Of a stretch of DNA of 64,000 nt, positions 54,147 to 62,742 are shown piece by piece. This DNA is from Pseudomonas sp. LRP2-20 (GTDB lineage Bacteria > Pseudomonadota > Gammaproteobacteria > Pseudomonadales > Pseudomonadaceae). Each line of letters starts with the position of its first letter. Position 1 is the stretch's first letter. Below the pieces are notes generated by a model. That model did no database searches. It saw only the letters and a list, made by a program, of their open reading frames with translations, and was not told the origin of the DNA. Location of the stretch: the NCBI RefSeq assembly GCF_024349685.1, contig NZ_AP025944.1:4036001-4100000 (forward strand). The letters are read 5' to 3'. A program made the position numbers and the translations under genes.

Positions 54147-56212
54147 GCGAAAACGCCTTGCATCGACTGGCCGCCCGTGTCGGGCTGGCCCGTGACTGGA
54201 TCGACGCCAACAACCGCCCGCAGCAGGTCAGTGACGAGGTGCTGCGCAAGGTCCTCGACGGGCTGGGCCACCCTGCCAGCGACGAAGCGGCGATTCAGGC
54301 CAGCCTGCGCGCCGTGGAGGCCGCAGATGACGCCGAGCACCTGCCCCCGCTGATCACCGCCGACCTTGACCAGCCGCTGCCCTTGCAGCGTTACTTCCCG
54401 CCTGGCAGCGCGGTACGCTGTACCCTGGAAAGCAACCGCCTGCAGTACCTGACCCTCGATGCCCAAGGCAACCTGCCCGGCGGCTTGCCGGTCGGCTATC
54501 ACCTGCTGCAGATCAATGACCGCAGCTTCACCCTCGCCGTGGCCCCACAGCGCTGCCACAGCCTGGCCGACGCGGTGGCCGAGCCGCCGCCTCGCTGCTG
54601 GGGGCTGGCCGTGCAGCTTTACAGCCTGCGCCGCTCAGGTGATGGCGGTTTTGGCGACTGCCTGGCCCTGGAGCAACTGGCCCGCAGCGCCGCCGAACGC
54701 GGCGCCGATGCCTTGGCGATCAGCCCGATCCACGCCCTCTCGGCCATCGACCAGCAACACTACAGCCCTTACTCACCGTCCAGCCGGCTGCTGCTCAACA
54801 CCTTGTACGCCAGCCCCGCGACGCTGCTGGGCGAGCGCGCCGTGCGCATGGCGGTCGAGGCGTGTGGCCTGGAACAGCTGCTCGAAGAGCTGGAGCAGCG
54901 CCCGCTGGTGGACTGGCCCCGCGCCGCCGATGCCCGCCTGCGCCTGCTCGAGGCGCTGTACCAGGACTTCAGCCAGGCCGACCACCCGCTGCGCAAGGAC
55001 TTCGACAGCTTCCGCGAGGCCCGCGGCCAGGCCCTGGAACATCACTGCCGCTTCGAAGTGCTGCAGGCGCACGCCGTCGAACAGGGCCTGGGGGCCGACT
55101 GGCGTAACTGGCCCAGCGCCTGGCACGACCCCTACCACCCGGAAGTCGAAGCCTTCGCCAACGCCTACCCGGCCAAGGTCGAGTTCCACGCGTTCTGCCA
55201 GTGGCTGACCGAACGCAGCCTGCAACGTGCCCAGCACGCCGCGCGTAGCAACGGCATGGCGGTCGGCCTGATCGCCGACCTGGCGGTGGGCGCCGATGGC
55301 GCCGGCAGCCAGGCCTGGAGCCGCCAGGACGAGCTGCTGGCCAACCTCAAGGTCGGCGCGCCGCCCGACATCCTCAACCGCTCGGGGCAGGACTGGGGCA
55401 TCTGCGCGTTCTCCCCCGAGGGGCTCAAGCGCAACGGCTACCGCGCCTTCATCGAGATGCTGCGGGCCAGTCTGGCACATGCCGGCGGCCTGCGCATCGA
55501 CCATGTGATGGGCCTGCGCCGGCTGTGGTTGATCCCCCGTGGCTGCACGCCCGACCAAGGCGCCTACCTTCACTACCCACTGCAAGACCTGCTGCGCCTG
55601 CTGGCCCTGGAGTCGGTACGCCACCAGGCGATCATCCTTGGCGAGGACCTTGGCACGGTGCCCGAAGGCCTGCGCGAGCAGCTGGCGGCCAAGGCCGTGC
55701 TGGGCATGCGCGTGCTGCCTTTCGAGCAAACCCAGCCGGGCCACTTCAAGCCGATCCTCGACTGGCCGGACGACGCCCTGGCCACCACCGGCACCCACGA
55801 CCTTGCGCCGCTGGCCGGCTGGCTGCAAAGCCGCGACATCGACTGGAGCCAGCGTCTGCAACTGATCGACGCCGCCACCGAGCTGCACTGGCGTCATGAA
55901 CGGCAGAAGGAGCGCGAAGGCTTGCGCCGCACCCTGGAAGCCAACTACGGGCCACAAGACGACAATGACGCGCTGATCGATGCTGCCATCCGCTACGTCG
56001 GCCACACCCGCGCCCCACTGGTGCTGATCCCGCTGGAAGACCTGCTCGGCAGCGACGAGCAGCCCAACCTGCCCGGCACCACCAGCGGCCACCCCAACTG
56101 GCGCCGGCGCTTCGCCGCGCCGGTGCGCGAACTGCTTGACGATGAAGACGCCGCACGGCGCCTGGAGCTGCTGGCCCAGGCCCGTGAACAAGCCTGGGAG
56201 CGAGACCGATGA
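54143..56212 (+). CDS. malQ: 4-alpha-glucanotransferase (amylomaltase)
   Basis: GH77 enzyme that transfers maltooligosyl units between alpha-1,4-glucans. The 689 residues are of the long, MalQ-type architecture with about 140 extra N-terminal residues. Catalytic-domain landmarks: AISPIHALSAIDQQHYSPYSPSSRLLLNTLY, GLIADLAVGADGAGSQAW, LRIDHVMGLRRLWLIPRG with the nucleophile Asp, ILGEDLGTVPEGLREQL with the acid/base Glu, and the terminal Asp region ATTGTHDLAPLAGW. Start codon ATGA overlaps the treZ stop and its stop overlaps the treY start by 4 bp, so three enzymes are translated as a coupled set. Confidence 0.95.
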   Translation: MSENALHRLAARVGLARDWIDANNRPQQVSDEVLRKVLDGLGHPASDEAAIQASLRAVEAADDAEHLPPLITADLDQPLPLQRYFPPGSAVRCTLESNRLQYLTLDAQGNLPGGLPVGYHLLQINDRSFTLAVAPQRCHSLADAVAEPPPRCWGLAVQLYSLRRSGDGGFGDCLALEQLARSAAERGADALAISPIHALSAIDQQHYSPYSPSSRLLLNTLYASPATLLGERAVRMAVEACGLEQLLEELEQRPLVDWPRAADARLRLLEALYQDFSQADHPLRKDFDSFREARGQALEHHCRFEVLQAHAVEQGLGADWRNWPSAWHDPYHPEVEAFANAYPAKVEFHAFCQWLTERSLQRAQHAARSNGMAVGLIADLAVGADGAGSQAWSRQDELLANLKVGAPPDILNRSGQDWGICAFSPEGLKRNGYRAFIEMLRASLAHAGGLRIDHVMGLRRLWLIPRGCTPDQGAYLHYPLQDLLRLLALESVRHQAIILGEDLGTVPEGLREQLAAKAVLGMRVLPFEQTQPGHFKPILDWPDDALATTGTHDLAPLAGWLQSRDIDWSQRLQLIDAATELHWRHERQKEREGLRRTLEANYGPQDDNDALIDAAIRYVGHTRAPLVLIPLEDLLGSDEQPNLPGTTSGHPNWRRRFAAPVRELLDDEDAARRLELLAQAREQAWERDR

Positions 56213-58983
56213 AGCCGTTGACAGCGACCCTGCGCCTGCAATTTCACAGCGACTTCAGCCTTGATGACGCCGTGCCACTGGTGCCGTATTTCGCCCAGCT
56301 GGGCATCAGCCACCTGTATGCCTCACCGATCCTCAAGGCCCGCGCCGGCTCGCGCCACGGTTACGATGTGGTCGACCCGACCTGTGTCAACCCAGAGCTT
56401 GGCGGCGAAGCGGCGCTGCAGCGGCTGGTGGCAGCGCTGCGCCAGCATGGCATGGGGCTGATCCTCGACACCGTGTCCAACCACATGGCCGTGGGCGGCG
56501 CCGACAACCCATGGTGGCAGAGCCTGCTGGCCTGGGGCCGGCGCAGCCCTTACGCGGAATTCTTCGACATCCAGTGGCATTCCAGCGACCCGCTGCTGGC
56601 CGGGCAGTTGCTGTTGCCGTTCCTCGGCAGCGACTATGGCGCGGCGCTGAAGAATGGCGAGGTTCCACTGCAATTCGACAAGCAATCGGGCTCCCTGCAG
56701 GTCGCCCACTACGAACACCGCTTCCCGATCTGCCCGCTGGACTATGGGTGGATTCTTGCGCAGGGCCCCGAGCCTGCGCTAAAGGCCCTGGCGGAGCATT
56801 TCACTGCCTTGCGCGACGCCACCGACCCACTGGCCGACGCCCTGCCCCTGCACGCCGAGCTGGCGCGCCTGGTGCGTGAAGGCGCAGACCTGGAGTCGGC
56901 CCTGGTCGCCTTCGACAGCCGCAGCGAAGACGGCTTCAAGCGCCTGCATCTGCTGCTGGAACGCCAGACCTACCGCCTGGCCAGCTGGCGCACCGCCGCC
57001 GATGACATCAACTGGCGGCGCTTTTTCGACATCAACGAACTCGGCGGCCTGCGGGTGGAGCGCGCCGTGGTGTTCGAGGCGACCCACGCCAAGCTGTTCG
57101 AGCTGATCGAGCGCGGCCTGGTCGACGGCCTGCGCATCGACCATATCGACGGCCTGGCCGACCCGCGCGGTTACTGCCGCAAGCTGCGCCGTCGGGTCGA
57201 CAGCCTGCTTGCCAGGCGCCCGTTACAGGCCGCACTGGAGCACTTCCCGATCTATGTGGAAAAAATCCTCGGCGCCGACGAACACCTGCACCGCGACTGG
57301 CTCACCGACGGCACCACCGGCTACGAGTTCATGAACCAGGTCTCGTTGCTGCAGCACGACCCGGCCGGCGAAGCGCCATTGACCGAGTTGTGGGCGACGG
57401 TCAGCGAGCGCCCCGACTTCCCCGAGGAGGTGCGCCTGGCGCGGCACCTGGTGCTCAACGCCAGCCTGGCCGGCGACTGCGAGTCGGTGGCCCAGGCGCT
57501 GTTGCAGGTCGCCCGCGACGACCTGATGACCCGCGACCTGACCCTGGGCGCGATCCGCCGCGCGTTGCAGGCATTGGTCGCGCATTACCCGGTGTATCGC
57601 ACCTACTTCAACGCCTGCGGGCGCCCGGCCGAAGATGAGCGGTTCTTCCAGCAGGCCCTGGCCCATGCCCGCCAGGACCTGGGCGAAGCCGACTGGCCAT
57701 TGCTCGACCAGCTCGAGCAATGGCTCGGTGGCCAGCCTTGGCGTCAGATGCCCCCAGGCCGGCCGCGCAAGCACCTGCGCCATGCCTGCGTGCGTTTCCA
57801 GCAGCTGACCGCGCCCAGCGCCGCCAAGGCCGTGGAAGACACCGCGTTCTATCGCTCGGCGCGGCTGCTGTCGCGCAATGACGTCGGCTTCGAGGCCGAG
57901 CGTTTCAGCGCCACCAGCGAACATTTCCACAACGAGGCCCAGCGCCGCCTGCGCGACTTCCCCGACAACCTGCTGGCCACCGCCACCCACGACCACAAGC
58001 GTGGTGAGGACAGCCGCGCACGCCTGGCCGTGTTGAGTGAGCGCGGGCCCTGGTTCGCCAGCCGTGTGGAGCACTGGCGCGAACTGGCCGCACCGCTGCG
58101 TGAACAACTGGATGATGGCATGGCGCCAAGCCCCGGCGACGAGCTGCTGCTGTTGCAGACGCTACTGGGCAGCTGGCCACTCAGCCTCGACCTGCACGAC
58201 GACAGCGCGCTGCGCCATTACGCCGAACGCATCCGCCAATGGCAGCAGAAGGCCCTGCGCGAAGCCAAGCTGCGCAGCAGCTGGAGCGCGCCAAACGAGG
58301 CCTATGAAGCCGCCTGCGCAGCGTATGTCGACGGCTTGCTGCTGGGTCGGGAAAACCAGCAGCTGCGCCAGTCGCTGGCCGATGCCGCGCAGCTGATCGC
58401 CTGCCCCGGTGCCCTCAACGGCCTGGTACAGAGCCTGCTGCGCATGACCGTGCCTGGCGTCCCCGACCTGTACCAGGGCAACGAGTACTGGGATTTCAGC
58501 CTGGTCGACCCGGACAACCGCCGCGCCGTGGACTACGCTTGCAGGCGTCGCACCCTCGACGATGCCGCTGCCCCCGGCGAACTGCTGGCGCACTGGCGCG
58601 ACGGCCGCATCAAACAGGCCCTGATCGCCCGGGTGCTGGACTGCCGCCTGGCCCACGCCGAGCTGTTTCGCCGGGGTGCCTACCTGCCACTGAAGGTGCA
58701 GGGCCGGCATGCCGACCAGGTCATCGCCTTCGCCCGCCTGGGTGATGGCGAACGCGCCATCGTCGTCGCTCCGCGCCTGACCAGCGGCCTGCTCGGTGGC
58801 GCCTCTACACCGTTGATCCCGGCACAGAACTGGGACGACACCCGGCTGATCCTGCCGTTTGCCTTGTCGCCTGCCAATTCGACTGGACTTTTCTCCAACG
58901 CTGCGGTCAGCCCTTCTAGGGAGCTGTTGTTGAGCGCCTTGCTGGCGGAGTTTCCGGTCAACCTGCTGATACAACAATCTTGA
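56209..58983 (+). CDS. treY: Malto-oligosyltrehalose synthase TreY
   Basis: GH13 isomerase that turns the reducing-end alpha-1,4 bond of maltooligosaccharides into the alpha,alpha-1,1 bond of trehalose. The 924 residues begin TATLRLQFHSDFSLDDAVPLVPYFAQLGISHLYASPILKARAGSRHGYDVVD, highly characteristic of TreY. Catalytic regions: LILDTVSNHMAVGG, LVDGLRIDHIDGLADPRGY (nucleophile Asp) and YVEKILGADEHL (acid/base Glu), with the C-terminal MTVPGVPDLYQGNEYWDFSLVDPDNRR. It overlaps malQ by 4 bp and is followed after 17 bp by the DUF2934 gene. Confidence 0.96.
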   Translation: MKPLTATLRLQFHSDFSLDDAVPLVPYFAQLGISHLYASPILKARAGSRHGYDVVDPTCVNPELGGEAALQRLVAALRQHGMGLILDTVSNHMAVGGADNPWWQSLLAWGRRSPYAEFFDIQWHSSDPLLAGQLLLPFLGSDYGAALKNGEVPLQFDKQSGSLQVAHYEHRFPICPLDYGWILAQGPEPALKALAEHFTALRDATDPLADALPLHAELARLVREGADLESALVAFDSRSEDGFKRLHLLLERQTYRLASWRTAADDINWRRFFDINELGGLRVERAVVFEATHAKLFELIERGLVDGLRIDHIDGLADPRGYCRKLRRRVDSLLARRPLQAALEHFPIYVEKILGADEHLHRDWLTDGTTGYEFMNQVSLLQHDPAGEAPLTELWATVSERPDFPEEVRLARHLVLNASLAGDCESVAQALLQVARDDLMTRDLTLGAIRRALQALVAHYPVYRTYFNACGRPAEDERFFQQALAHARQDLGEADWPLLDQLEQWLGGQPWRQMPPGRPRKHLRHACVRFQQLTAPSAAKAVEDTAFYRSARLLSRNDVGFEAERFSATSEHFHNEAQRRLRDFPDNLLATATHDHKRGEDSRARLAVLSERGPWFASRVEHWRELAAPLREQLDDGMAPSPGDELLLLQTLLGSWPLSLDLHDDSALRHYAERIRQWQQKALREAKLRSSWSAPNEAYEAACAAYVDGLLLGRENQQLRQSLADAAQLIACPGALNGLVQSLLRMTVPGVPDLYQGNEYWDFSLVDPDNRRAVDYACRRRTLDDAAAPGELLAHWRDGRIKQALIARVLDCRLAHAELFRRGAYLPLKVQGRHADQVIAFARLGDGERAIVVAPRLTSGLLGGASTPLIPAQNWDDTRLILPFALSPANSTGLFSNAAVSPSRELLLSALLAEFPVNLLIQQS

Positions 58984-59000
58984 GCATCAGGAGTGCAATG

Positions 59001-59267
59001 ATGAGTGTCGATGAAAAACGAATCCGCGAATTCGCCTACCAGATCTGGGAATCCGAAGGTAAGCCCGCCGGCCAGGAAGACCGCCACTGGGACATGGCCC
59101 GCAAGCTTGCCGAAGCCGAGGCGCTGGCGCCCAAGGCTGCGCCGCGCAAGCGGGCACCAGCCAAGCCCAAGGTAGCGGCTGAGCAGAAGGCGGCCGCCTT
59201 GCCGGGGGCTAGCAAGCCGGTAGCTGCCAAGAAACCTCGGGCAGCGAAAAAGCCGACTGCCGGGTAA
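59001..59267 (+). CDS. DUF2934 protein with basic Ala/Lys/Pro tail
   Basis: 88 residues. The first 40 form the DUF2934 module (IREFAYQIWESEGKPAGQEDRHWDMARKLAEAE), a short helical domain with an invariant Trp and Gly-x-x-x-x-x-x-x-W spacing. The last 45 residues are low-complexity Lys/Ala/Pro with repeated AAKKPRAAKKP, like histone H1 or AlgP-type tails, and suggest binding to nucleic acid or an acidic polymer. Start at the second of two adjacent ATGs (59001), 7 bp from AGGAG. It sits between treY and glgX, so it is co-expressed with glucan metabolism. Function unknown. Confidence 0.83.
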   Translation: MSVDEKRIREFAYQIWESEGKPAGQEDRHWDMARKLAEAEALAPKAAPRKRAPAKPKVAAEQKAAALPGASKPVAAKKPRAAKKPTAG

Positions 59268-59275
59268 GCCTGCAG

Positions 59276-59372
59276 CGGCCCCTTCGCGGGTAAACCCGCT
59301 CCCACAGGGATCGCACCCACCTCACCACAGGTGCAGTACCTGTGGGAGCGGGTTTACCCGCGAACAGGCCGG
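59276..59372. repeat. REP pair (inverted), GTTTACC variant
   Basis: Inverted units carrying GGGTTTACCC/GGGTAAACCC with CGGCCCCTTCGCG arms, in the 153-bp gap between the DUF2934 gene and glgX on the same strand. It may split the operon or act as an mRNA stabiliser. Confidence 0.9.
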
Positions 59373-59420
59373 TGCAGGTCCCCACGATTTCCCTCCACCA
59401 CGGCCATTTCGAGGATAGCC

Positions 59421-61574
59421 ATGAGCCCGCGCACGCCCAAGAAAACCCGCTCCGTCGCCCCATCGCGCATTCGTGAGGGTATGCCTTTCCCCCTGGGCGC
59501 CACCTGGGACGGCCTGGGGGTCAACTTCGCCCTGTTCTCGGCCAATGCCACCAAGGTCGAGCTGTGCCTGTTCGACTCTACTGGCGAGCAGGAAATCGAG
59601 CGCATCGAACTGCCCGAGTACACCGACGAGATCTACCACGGCTACCTGCCCGACGCGCATCCCGGGCTGGTCTATGGCTACCGTGTATACGGCCCTTACG
59701 AGCCGGAAAACGGTCACCGCTTCAACCCCAACAAACTGCTGATCGACCCCTATGCCAAGCAACTGGTCGGCAGCCTGAAATGGTCCGAGGCGCTGTTCGG
59801 CTACACCATCGGCCACCCCGACGGCGACCTGTCGTTCGACGAACGCGACAGCGCGCCCTTCGTGCCCAAATGCAAGGTCATCGACCCGGCCTTCACCTGG
59901 GGCCGCGACCAGCGTGTGCAGATCCCCTGGGAACGCACGATCATCTACGAAGCCCACGCACGCGGCATCAGCATGCGCCACCCGGCGGTGCCGGAAGCAC
60001 TGCGCGGCACCTTCGCCGGCCTTGCCAACGACGAGCTGCTCAAGCACATCAAGGACCTGGGTGTGTCGAGCATCGAGCTGCTGCCGATCCATGCCTTCGT
60101 CAACGACCAGCACCTGCTGGACAAGGGCCTGAACAATTACTGGGGCTACAACAGCATCGCCTTCTTCGCACCGCACCCGCGCTACCTGGCCAGTGGCAAG
60201 ATCGCCGAGTTCAAGGAAATGGTCGCGCACCTGCATGACGCCGGCCTGGAGGTAATCCTCGACGTGGTCTACAACCACACCGCCGAAGGCAACGAGCGCG
60301 GCCCGACCCTGTCGATGCGCGGCATCGACAACGCCTCGTACTACCGCCTGATGCCCGACGACAAGCGTTACTACATCAACGATTCCGGCACCGGCAACAC
60401 CCTCGACCTCAGCCACCCGTGCGTGCTGCAGCTGGTCACCGACTCGCTGCGCTACTGGGCCGGCGAGATGCACGTGGACGGCTTCCGCTTCGACCTGGCG
60501 ACCATCCTCGGCCGCTACCACGATGGCTACAGCGAGCGCCACGGTTTCCTCGTCGCCTGCCGTCAGGACCCAATGCTCAGCCAGGTAAAACTGATCGCCG
60601 AGCCCTGGGACTGTGGCCCTGGTGGCTACCAGGTGGGCAACTTCGCGCCAGGCTGGGCCGAATGGAACGACCGCTTCCGCGATACCGCACGGGCCTTCTG
60701 GAAAGGCGACGAAGGCCAGCTGGCCGATTTTGCCGCACGCCTGACGGCGTCGGGCGACATGTTCAACAACCGCGGGCGCCGGCCGTATTCCTCGGTCAAC
60801 TTCATCACCGCCCACGATGGCTTCACCCTGCGCGACCTGGTGTCGTACAACAGCAAGCACAACGAAGACAACGACGAGAACAACCAGGACGGCACCGACA
60901 ACAACCTGTCGTGGAACTGCGGCGTTGAAGGCCCCACCGACGATCCGCAGGTCAAAGCCCTGCGCATGCGCCAGATGCGCAACTTCTTTGCCACGCTGCT
61001 GCTGGCTCAGGGGACGCCGATGATCGTGGCGGGTGATGAGTTCAGCCGCACCCAGCACGGCAACAATAACGCCTACTGCCAGGACAGCGAGATCGGCTGG
61101 GTCAACTGGGACCTGGACCAGGACGGCAAGGAACTGCTGGCCTTCGTCAAGCGCCTGACTCGCCTGCGCCTGGCCTACCCCGTACTGCGCCGCTCACGCT
61201 TCCTGGTGGGCGATTACAATGAGGCGATCGGGGTCAAGGACGTCACCTGGCTGGCACCGGATGGCAGCGAGATGAGCGTTGAGCAGTGGGAAGACCCGCA
61301 CGGGCGTTGCCTGGGCATGCTGATCGATGGCCGCGCCCAGGTCAGTGGCATCGCGCGGCCCGGCTCGGAGGCGACCATGCTGCTGATCGTCAATGCTCAC
61401 CATGATGTGGTGCCGTTCCTGCTGCCGGCCGTGCCGGAAGGCGACTACTGGAGTTGCCTGATCGATACCGACCGGCCGGAGCTGCGCAAGCCGCAGCATC
61501 TGCAGTTCGACAGCACCTTCGAAGTCAAGGGGCGGTCGCTGCTGCTGATGGTGTTGCAGCGCGAGGAAGAGTGA
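59421..61574 (+). CDS. glgX: Glycogen debranching enzyme GlgX
   Basis: GH13 isoamylase-type enzyme that hydrolyses alpha-1,6 branches of short outer chains. In 717 residues: CBM48-like N-terminus (FPLGATWDGLGVNFALFSANATKVELCLFD), region I VILDVVYNHTAEGNERGPTLS, region II HVDGFRFDLATILGR (nucleophile Asp), region III KLIAEPWDCGPGGYQVGNF (acid/base Glu) and region IV NFITAHDGFTLRDLVSYNSKHNEDN. GAGGA at 59411-59415 sets ATG 59421. The open frame upstream runs into the REP pair. Debranched chains would feed TreY/TreZ and MalQ. Confidence 0.95.
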   Translation: MSPRTPKKTRSVAPSRIREGMPFPLGATWDGLGVNFALFSANATKVELCLFDSTGEQEIERIELPEYTDEIYHGYLPDAHPGLVYGYRVYGPYEPENGHRFNPNKLLIDPYAKQLVGSLKWSEALFGYTIGHPDGDLSFDERDSAPFVPKCKVIDPAFTWGRDQRVQIPWERTIIYEAHARGISMRHPAVPEALRGTFAGLANDELLKHIKDLGVSSIELLPIHAFVNDQHLLDKGLNNYWGYNSIAFFAPHPRYLASGKIAEFKEMVAHLHDAGLEVILDVVYNHTAEGNERGPTLSMRGIDNASYYRLMPDDKRYYINDSGTGNTLDLSHPCVLQLVTDSLRYWAGEMHVDGFRFDLATILGRYHDGYSERHGFLVACRQDPMLSQVKLIAEPWDCGPGGYQVGNFAPGWAEWNDRFRDTARAFWKGDEGQLADFAARLTASGDMFNNRGRRPYSSVNFITAHDGFTLRDLVSYNSKHNEDNDENNQDGTDNNLSWNCGVEGPTDDPQVKALRMRQMRNFFATLLLAQGTPMIVAGDEFSRTQHGNNNAYCQDSEIGWVNWDLDQDGKELLAFVKRLTRLRLAYPVLRRSRFLVGDYNEAIGVKDVTWLAPDGSEMSVEQWEDPHGRCLGMLIDGRAQVSGIARPGSEATMLLIVNAHHDVVPFLLPAVPEGDYWSCLIDTDRPELRKPQHLQFDSTFEVKGRSLLLMVLQREEE

Positions 61575-61627
61575 ACCGGCACCGGCGCGCCCTGTCCCAT
61601 CTGTATCTGTTGCATTGAGGAGCCACC

Positions 61628-62422
61628 GTGAACCTCGAAGCCGGCAGCCCAGGTTTCATCAGCACCCGCCAGTCCGCGCCCGTCAAACGGCTGCGGGTGC
61701 TGACTGTGAACACGCACAAGGGCTTCACCGCCTTCAACCGGCGCTTCATTCTGCCTGAGCTACGCGAGGCGGTGCGCAGTACCCAGGCCGATATCGTCTT
61801 TCTCCAGGAAGTGCTCGGCAGTCACGATCGCCATGCCGCACGCTATCCCGGCTGGCCACAGACTTCGCAATATGAATTCCTCGCCGACAGCATGTGGAGC
61901 GACTTCGCCTATGGCCGCAATGCGGTCTACCCCGATGGCCACCACGGCAATGCACTGCTGTCCAAGTACCCGATCATCGAACACCGCAACCTCGACGTGT
62001 CGATCACCGGCCCCGAGCGTCGCGGCCTGTTGCATTGCATCCTCGACGTCCCCGGCCAGCACAAGGTGCATGCCATCTGCGTGCACCTGTCGCTGCTGGA
62101 AAGCCACCGGCAGAAGCAGTTGCAACTGCTGCGCCAGCTCCTCGATGCACTGCCCAAGGATGCACCGGTAATCATCGCCGGCGACTTCAACGACTGGCAG
62201 CAACACGGTAACCGCATCCTGCGCCTGCAGCGCGACTTGCACGAGGCCTTCGAGCGCCACCACGGCCTGCTCGCCCGCACCTACCCGGCCCGCTTGCCGC
62301 TACTGCGCCTGGACCGCATCTACCTGCGCAATGCCGATAGCCATGCGCCGCAGATTCTGGGGCACAAACCTTGGACGCACCTTTCCGACCACTTGCCACT
62401 GGCCGTTGAGGTCAGGTTGTAA
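61628..62422 (+). CDS. Endonuclease/exonuclease/phosphatase-family protein (YbhP-like)
   Basis: 264-residue EEP-fold phosphodiesterase. Motifs: VNTHKGF, metal-binding Glu61 in DIVFLQEVLGSHD, KVHAICVHLSLLESHRQKQL, IIAGDFNDW with the catalytic Asp/Asn, LDRIYLRN and a terminal SDHLPLAVEV (Asp254, His255). In E. coli the homologue ybhP is next to the cardiolipin synthase clsB, but no such gene follows here. GTG 61628 is set by GAGGAG at 61617-61622. It is 53 bp after glgX, so probably the last gene of the operon. Substrate unknown: phospholipid, phosphosugar or nucleic acid are all possible for the fold. Confidence 0.86.
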   Translation: MNLEAGSPGFISTRQSAPVKRLRVLTVNTHKGFTAFNRRFILPELREAVRSTQADIVFLQEVLGSHDRHAARYPGWPQTSQYEFLADSMWSDFAYGRNAVYPDGHHGNALLSKYPIIEHRNLDVSITGPERRGLLHCILDVPGQHKVHAICVHLSLLESHRQKQLQLLRQLLDALPKDAPVIIAGDFNDWQQHGNRILRLQRDLHEAFERHHGLLARTYPARLPLLRLDRIYLRNADSHAPQILGHKPWTHLSDHLPLAVEVRL

Positions 62423-62742
62423 CAATGATTCGGCATAGCCAATGGCGCAGAAATAGCGATCACCGCTATACCAAACAACTTCGCCAAGATAATCATAGGG
62501 TTAACGGCAGTCACGGAGTGTGAACAGACCTTTCACGCTTTCTTGACGCAAGCCCCGGACTCTCCTTAGCTGAACAGTATCACTAGACGTAAAAACTCGC
62601 GCCGGGCCTCTAGCTCGCGCCTTTGTGCGCGCTCGCGAAAGCTGGCGTGCTGGTTTGGGTCGCCCTCTGTTTTTGTCGTACAGCTCGTGACAACAGGCCA
62701 GGTCCTTGGGCTTTGCAACAAAAAAAACAGAGGAGATCCGCC
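62423..62742. other. 320-bp spacer before the autotransporter-barrel gene
   Basis: No gene supported. Noted: TTGACG at 62543-62548 with a poor -10 (TTAGCT) 17 bp on, an imperfect GC hairpin around 62615-62640, and an inverted TTGTC/GACAA pair at 62673-62693. An A-rich tract with AGAGGAG lies just before the ATG at 62743. Composition is clearly lower in GC from 62423 to 62600 than in adjacent genes. Confidence 0.55.

Noticed and set aside
62423..62580. sigma70 promoter TTGACG-N17-TTAGCT for the autotransporter gene
   Set aside because: The -10 matches only two of six consensus bases and the leader would be about 165 nt. Mentioned in the spacer entry but not annotated as a promoter.
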